64,000 bases of DNA, taken from NCBI RefSeq assembly GCF_027111295.1, contig NZ_CP114287.1, positions 310,001 to 374,000 on the forward strand. Reading direction: 5' to 3'. Shown in pieces: positions 62,444 to 64,000 of this stretch. A model generated the notes under the pieces. It was not told the origin of the DNA, did not search any database, and saw only the letters and a program-made list of their open reading frames with translations. The translations under genes and the position numbers were made by a program. This stretch comes from Flavobacterium gelatinilyticum (lineage in GTDB: Bacteria; Bacteroidota; Bacteroidia; Flavobacteriales; Flavobacteriaceae). How positions within the stretch are numbered: the stretch's first letter is position 1; each line of letters opens with the position of its first letter.

Positions 62444-62905
62444 TTAGTTATGTATTGTATTAAATCTCACCTTCATGGTTTTCGATTTATTGTACACATT
62501 ATTTGAATCTAATTGAAAATAAATTTCGTTTTTATCAATAAGTAATTTATTTGTATTCATGTATTTAGCAATTTCTGTATCATGATTATTTTCATAATCA
62601 ATTATTATAGTGTCTCCGGATAGATGATATTCTTCAAATAGAATTAAATCTGTTTTCCCGTTTTTTTCTCCGGCGTTAATCTGAATTTTGTTTTTGTCCA
62701 GCAAAGTTATTTCGCAATAATCACCATCTTCCCGAAATTCAGCAGAAAGCAATTTGCTGTTTTCTCTTATAACATTTTCTTCGACTGTTCTTGGATCTTT
62801 TTTGCCAACAAAATCAATATTGATAAATAGAAAATAAAATATACCAAAGATTATTAGTGCTATTAAAACCAGCAGAAATGCGATATGCATCATCTTTTTT
62901 ATCAT
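62444..62905 (-). CDS. small membrane-anchored protein of unknown function
   Basis: 153 residues. One N-terminal membrane helix (MIKKMMHIAFLLVLIALIIF, continuing with GIFYFLF) is followed by a beta-rich soluble part (REDGDYCEITLLDKNKIQIN, DTIIIDYENNHDTEIAKYMN). No family recognised. It probably starts a two-gene unit with the exported protein downstream. Confidence 0.58.
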   Translation of the reverse strand: MIKKMMHIAFLLVLIALIIFGIFYFLFINIDFVGKKDPRTVEENVIRENSKLLSAEFREDGDYCEITLLDKNKIQINAGEKNGKTDLILFEEYHLSGDTIIIDYENNHDTEIAKYMNTNKLLIDKNEIYFQLDSNNVYNKSKTMKVRFNTIHN

Positions 62906-63055
62906 AATTGTTTAATTGTAAAAAATGCAGATTGTAAATAATTATTCTGTGAGCAATAATACAACAAATTCAATGAAATTAATATCGATTATTAAACATG
63001 GTCATAAACTAAATTTTCTATATTAGCCCCATAAATTATACAGATAAAGCATATA

Positions 63056-63367
63056 ATGAATCAGGATTTGAAAGTCGAAAATATTGATTTAATAGTAAAA
63101 GTTTTAGAAAGGCCGTCAATTTTTTCAGTGCAAAAAGTTGAAGATTTTTTTCTGTTTTTTAATGGTTACAAAATAGCAAGAAATGACTCAGTTGTAAGTG
63201 ACTTTTTAGATGATTTTCAAACATATATACAAAATGCTCATGAAAATGAATCTTTAAAAGATTATAGTTCAGAAAAAATTATACGTATCTGCAGCGCTAA
63301 TGATTTACATTCATTGCAGTTATTAAAATCATGGATAAACGATTTTATTAATTCAAACAAATTATAA
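63056..63367 (+). CDS. small protein of unknown function
   Basis: 103 residues, helical, with IFSVQKVEDFFLFFNGYKIA and LQLLKSWINDFINSNKL. No signal peptide. The size and fold pattern would fit an immunity-type protein, but no partner is seen. It is the last ORF of the window and is divergent from the 153-residue gene. Confidence 0.5.
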   Translation: MNQDLKVENIDLIVKVLERPSIFSVQKVEDFFLFFNGYKIARNDSVVSDFLDDFQTYIQNAHENESLKDYSSEKIIRICSANDLHSLQLLKSWINDFINSNKL

Positions 63368-63576
63368 ATACTAAATAATAATTATTAAATAACCCCCAAA
63401 TTTAAAATCATGAGTGTATTTTACAATTTAGAAATTGCGCCAAACAGCAATCACAGTGTATCATTACTACGGGCTATTAAATGAAATGTACAATATTACA
63501 TAATATAAAAAGGTCGGAAAAGCCAATAAAAACAAGGGTTAACACCAAAAAAGGTCGAAAAAAAGAATAATTTGAA

Positions 63577-63617
63577 ATGTACAATTAACTACCATAATGT
63601 ACAGTTTAACTACCATT
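63577..63617. repeat. tandem 20-21-base repeat
   Basis: ATGTACAATTAACTACCATA directly followed by the 21-base near-copy ATGTACAGTTTAACTACCAT+T. A weaker copy of its first half lies at 63486-63504. Confidence 0.7.
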
Positions 63618-63691
63618 GAAATAGCGATTAATTACGTATATAAATCACGAACTATCACCCAGCCTAGAAAACATATATAAAACCACTATTT

Positions 63692-63718
63692 AAAAGGCTT
63701 AAACGCCTTTTTTTTTAT
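63692..63718 (+). terminator. terminator without an upstream gene
   Basis: AAAAGGC and GCCTTTT with a 6-base loop, then a T run. Confidence 0.75.
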
Positions 63719-63721
63719 AAT

Positions 63722-63747
63722 AAAAGCCCTCCTGAGTGAGGGCTTTT
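63722..63747. terminator. second terminator-like hairpin
   Basis: AAAAGCCCTC and GAGGGCTTTT around CTGAGT, four bases after the first. Paired hairpins of this kind could stop transcription from both sides. Confidence 0.75.
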
Positions 63748-63806
63748 ATATATTCATTATCTAAAATTTGTAAAAAAAACTATTCTAGTAAAAAAAACAA
63801 TACATA

Positions 63807-63830
63807 GTCAAATAGATGGTCAAATAGATG
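63807..63830. repeat. 12-base tandem repeat
   Basis: Two exact copies of GTCAAATAGATG, followed by a partial third (GTCAAA). Confidence 0.7.
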
Positions 63831-64000
63831 GTCAAAAAACAGCAAAAAAAATGTGTATAGTTATGTTTTAAATGCACTATTTTAGTTGTTATTACAAAAA
63901 AAACTGCTGAGTAAGGGGGGTGTAAATACAATGAAAATAGACGTCTTTAGATTGTAAATACCTGACTAATAACGACTTAAGATGGTTTGTTGACCGTAAC

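Larger units (their letters stand above)
63368..64000. other. 633-base gene-free end of the window
   Basis: No coding frame longer than about 25 codons stands out; the most gene-like start (63411, MSVFYNLEIAPNS) stops after 24 codons. The stretch holds two tandem 20-21-base repeats (63577-63617), a pair of terminators (63692-63747) and a 12-base tandem repeat (63807-63830). It may be a decayed junction of an accessory region. What follows lies outside the window. Confidence 0.6.

Noticed and set aside
63411..63485. 24-codon ORF MSVFYNLEIAPNS…
   Set aside because: Too short to support, with no known family; it may be the remnant of a truncated gene.

Overview
This window looks like chromosomal DNA from a Flavobacterium-type member of the Bacteroidota (F. 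johnsoniae-like, inferred from gene content and style). It is AT-rich. Exported proteins carry typical flavobacterial signal peptides (…FAQ, …FSQ). Shine-Dalgarno sites are weak or absent, and several promoters carry the Bacteroidota -7 box TAnnTTTG. Marker genes fit too: the men cluster, a resB/ccsA fusion, DUF2520/KdsC, YpdA, and a deoxyhypusine-synthase-like gene beside arginine decarboxylase.

Layout. 1-2267 (minus): a UbiA-type prenyltransferase running off the left edge, KdsC-like phosphatase and a Rossmann/DUF2520 protein. 2423-6984 (plus): an exported tail-fibre-like protein and a giant cytochrome c assembly fusion. 7055-9601 (minus): two small membrane proteins, then an ECF sigma/anti-sigma pair in its own transcription unit. 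9602-10372 has no confident gene. 10373-13087: glutathione peroxidase, an acetyltransferase and a periplasmic thioredoxin-like protein. 13088-22077 (plus): menaquinone genes menD, menB, menA and menC, mixed with DUF2853, an S1/CvfB protein, a metallo-hydrolase and a TPR protein. 22116-33584: redox and repair genes (YpdA, SelO, MsrA), a class V aminotransferase, an APC transporter, and a minus-strand run of small proteins ending in a spermidine-synthase-like protein. 33652-39988: acyltransferase, an XRE regulator divergent from an M14 carboxypeptidase with five copies of a palindromic operator between them, Lrp regulator, PEP carboxylase and DinB protein. 40165-42617: two tandem astacin-like lipoprotein proteases with lectin tails. 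42655-49145 (minus): RecQ, an acidic protein, the deoxyhypusine-synthase-like protein, SpeA, a 59-residue ORF and AroB. 49287-54815: O-antigen-ligase/TPR protein, proline dehydrogenase and an ABC exporter. 55084-55420: tRNA-Val and a decayed copy of it, each with its own terminator. 55493-64000: an accessory stretch of poorly characterised exported or orphan proteins, an acyltransferase and a VOC protein, ending in about 630 bases without a clear gene.

How the parts work together. menD/C/B/A supply menaquinone for respiration, and the CcsBA-like fusion matures c-type cytochromes. SpeA with the deoxyhypusine-synthase-like enzyme suggests a polyamine branch. MsrA, SelO, glutathione peroxidase and YpdA form a loose thiol-redox set. 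Most unit ends have a clear stem-loop terminator.

The most interesting signals are the XRE operator array, which overlaps the -7 boxes of both divergent promoters; a dispersed repeat whose two copies keep the flanks but swap the hairpin stem sequence; the pseudo-tRNA; and the internal signal peptide plus His-rich segment inside the cytochrome-assembly fusion. I saw no CRISPR array, insertion sequence, intact prophage or rRNA.
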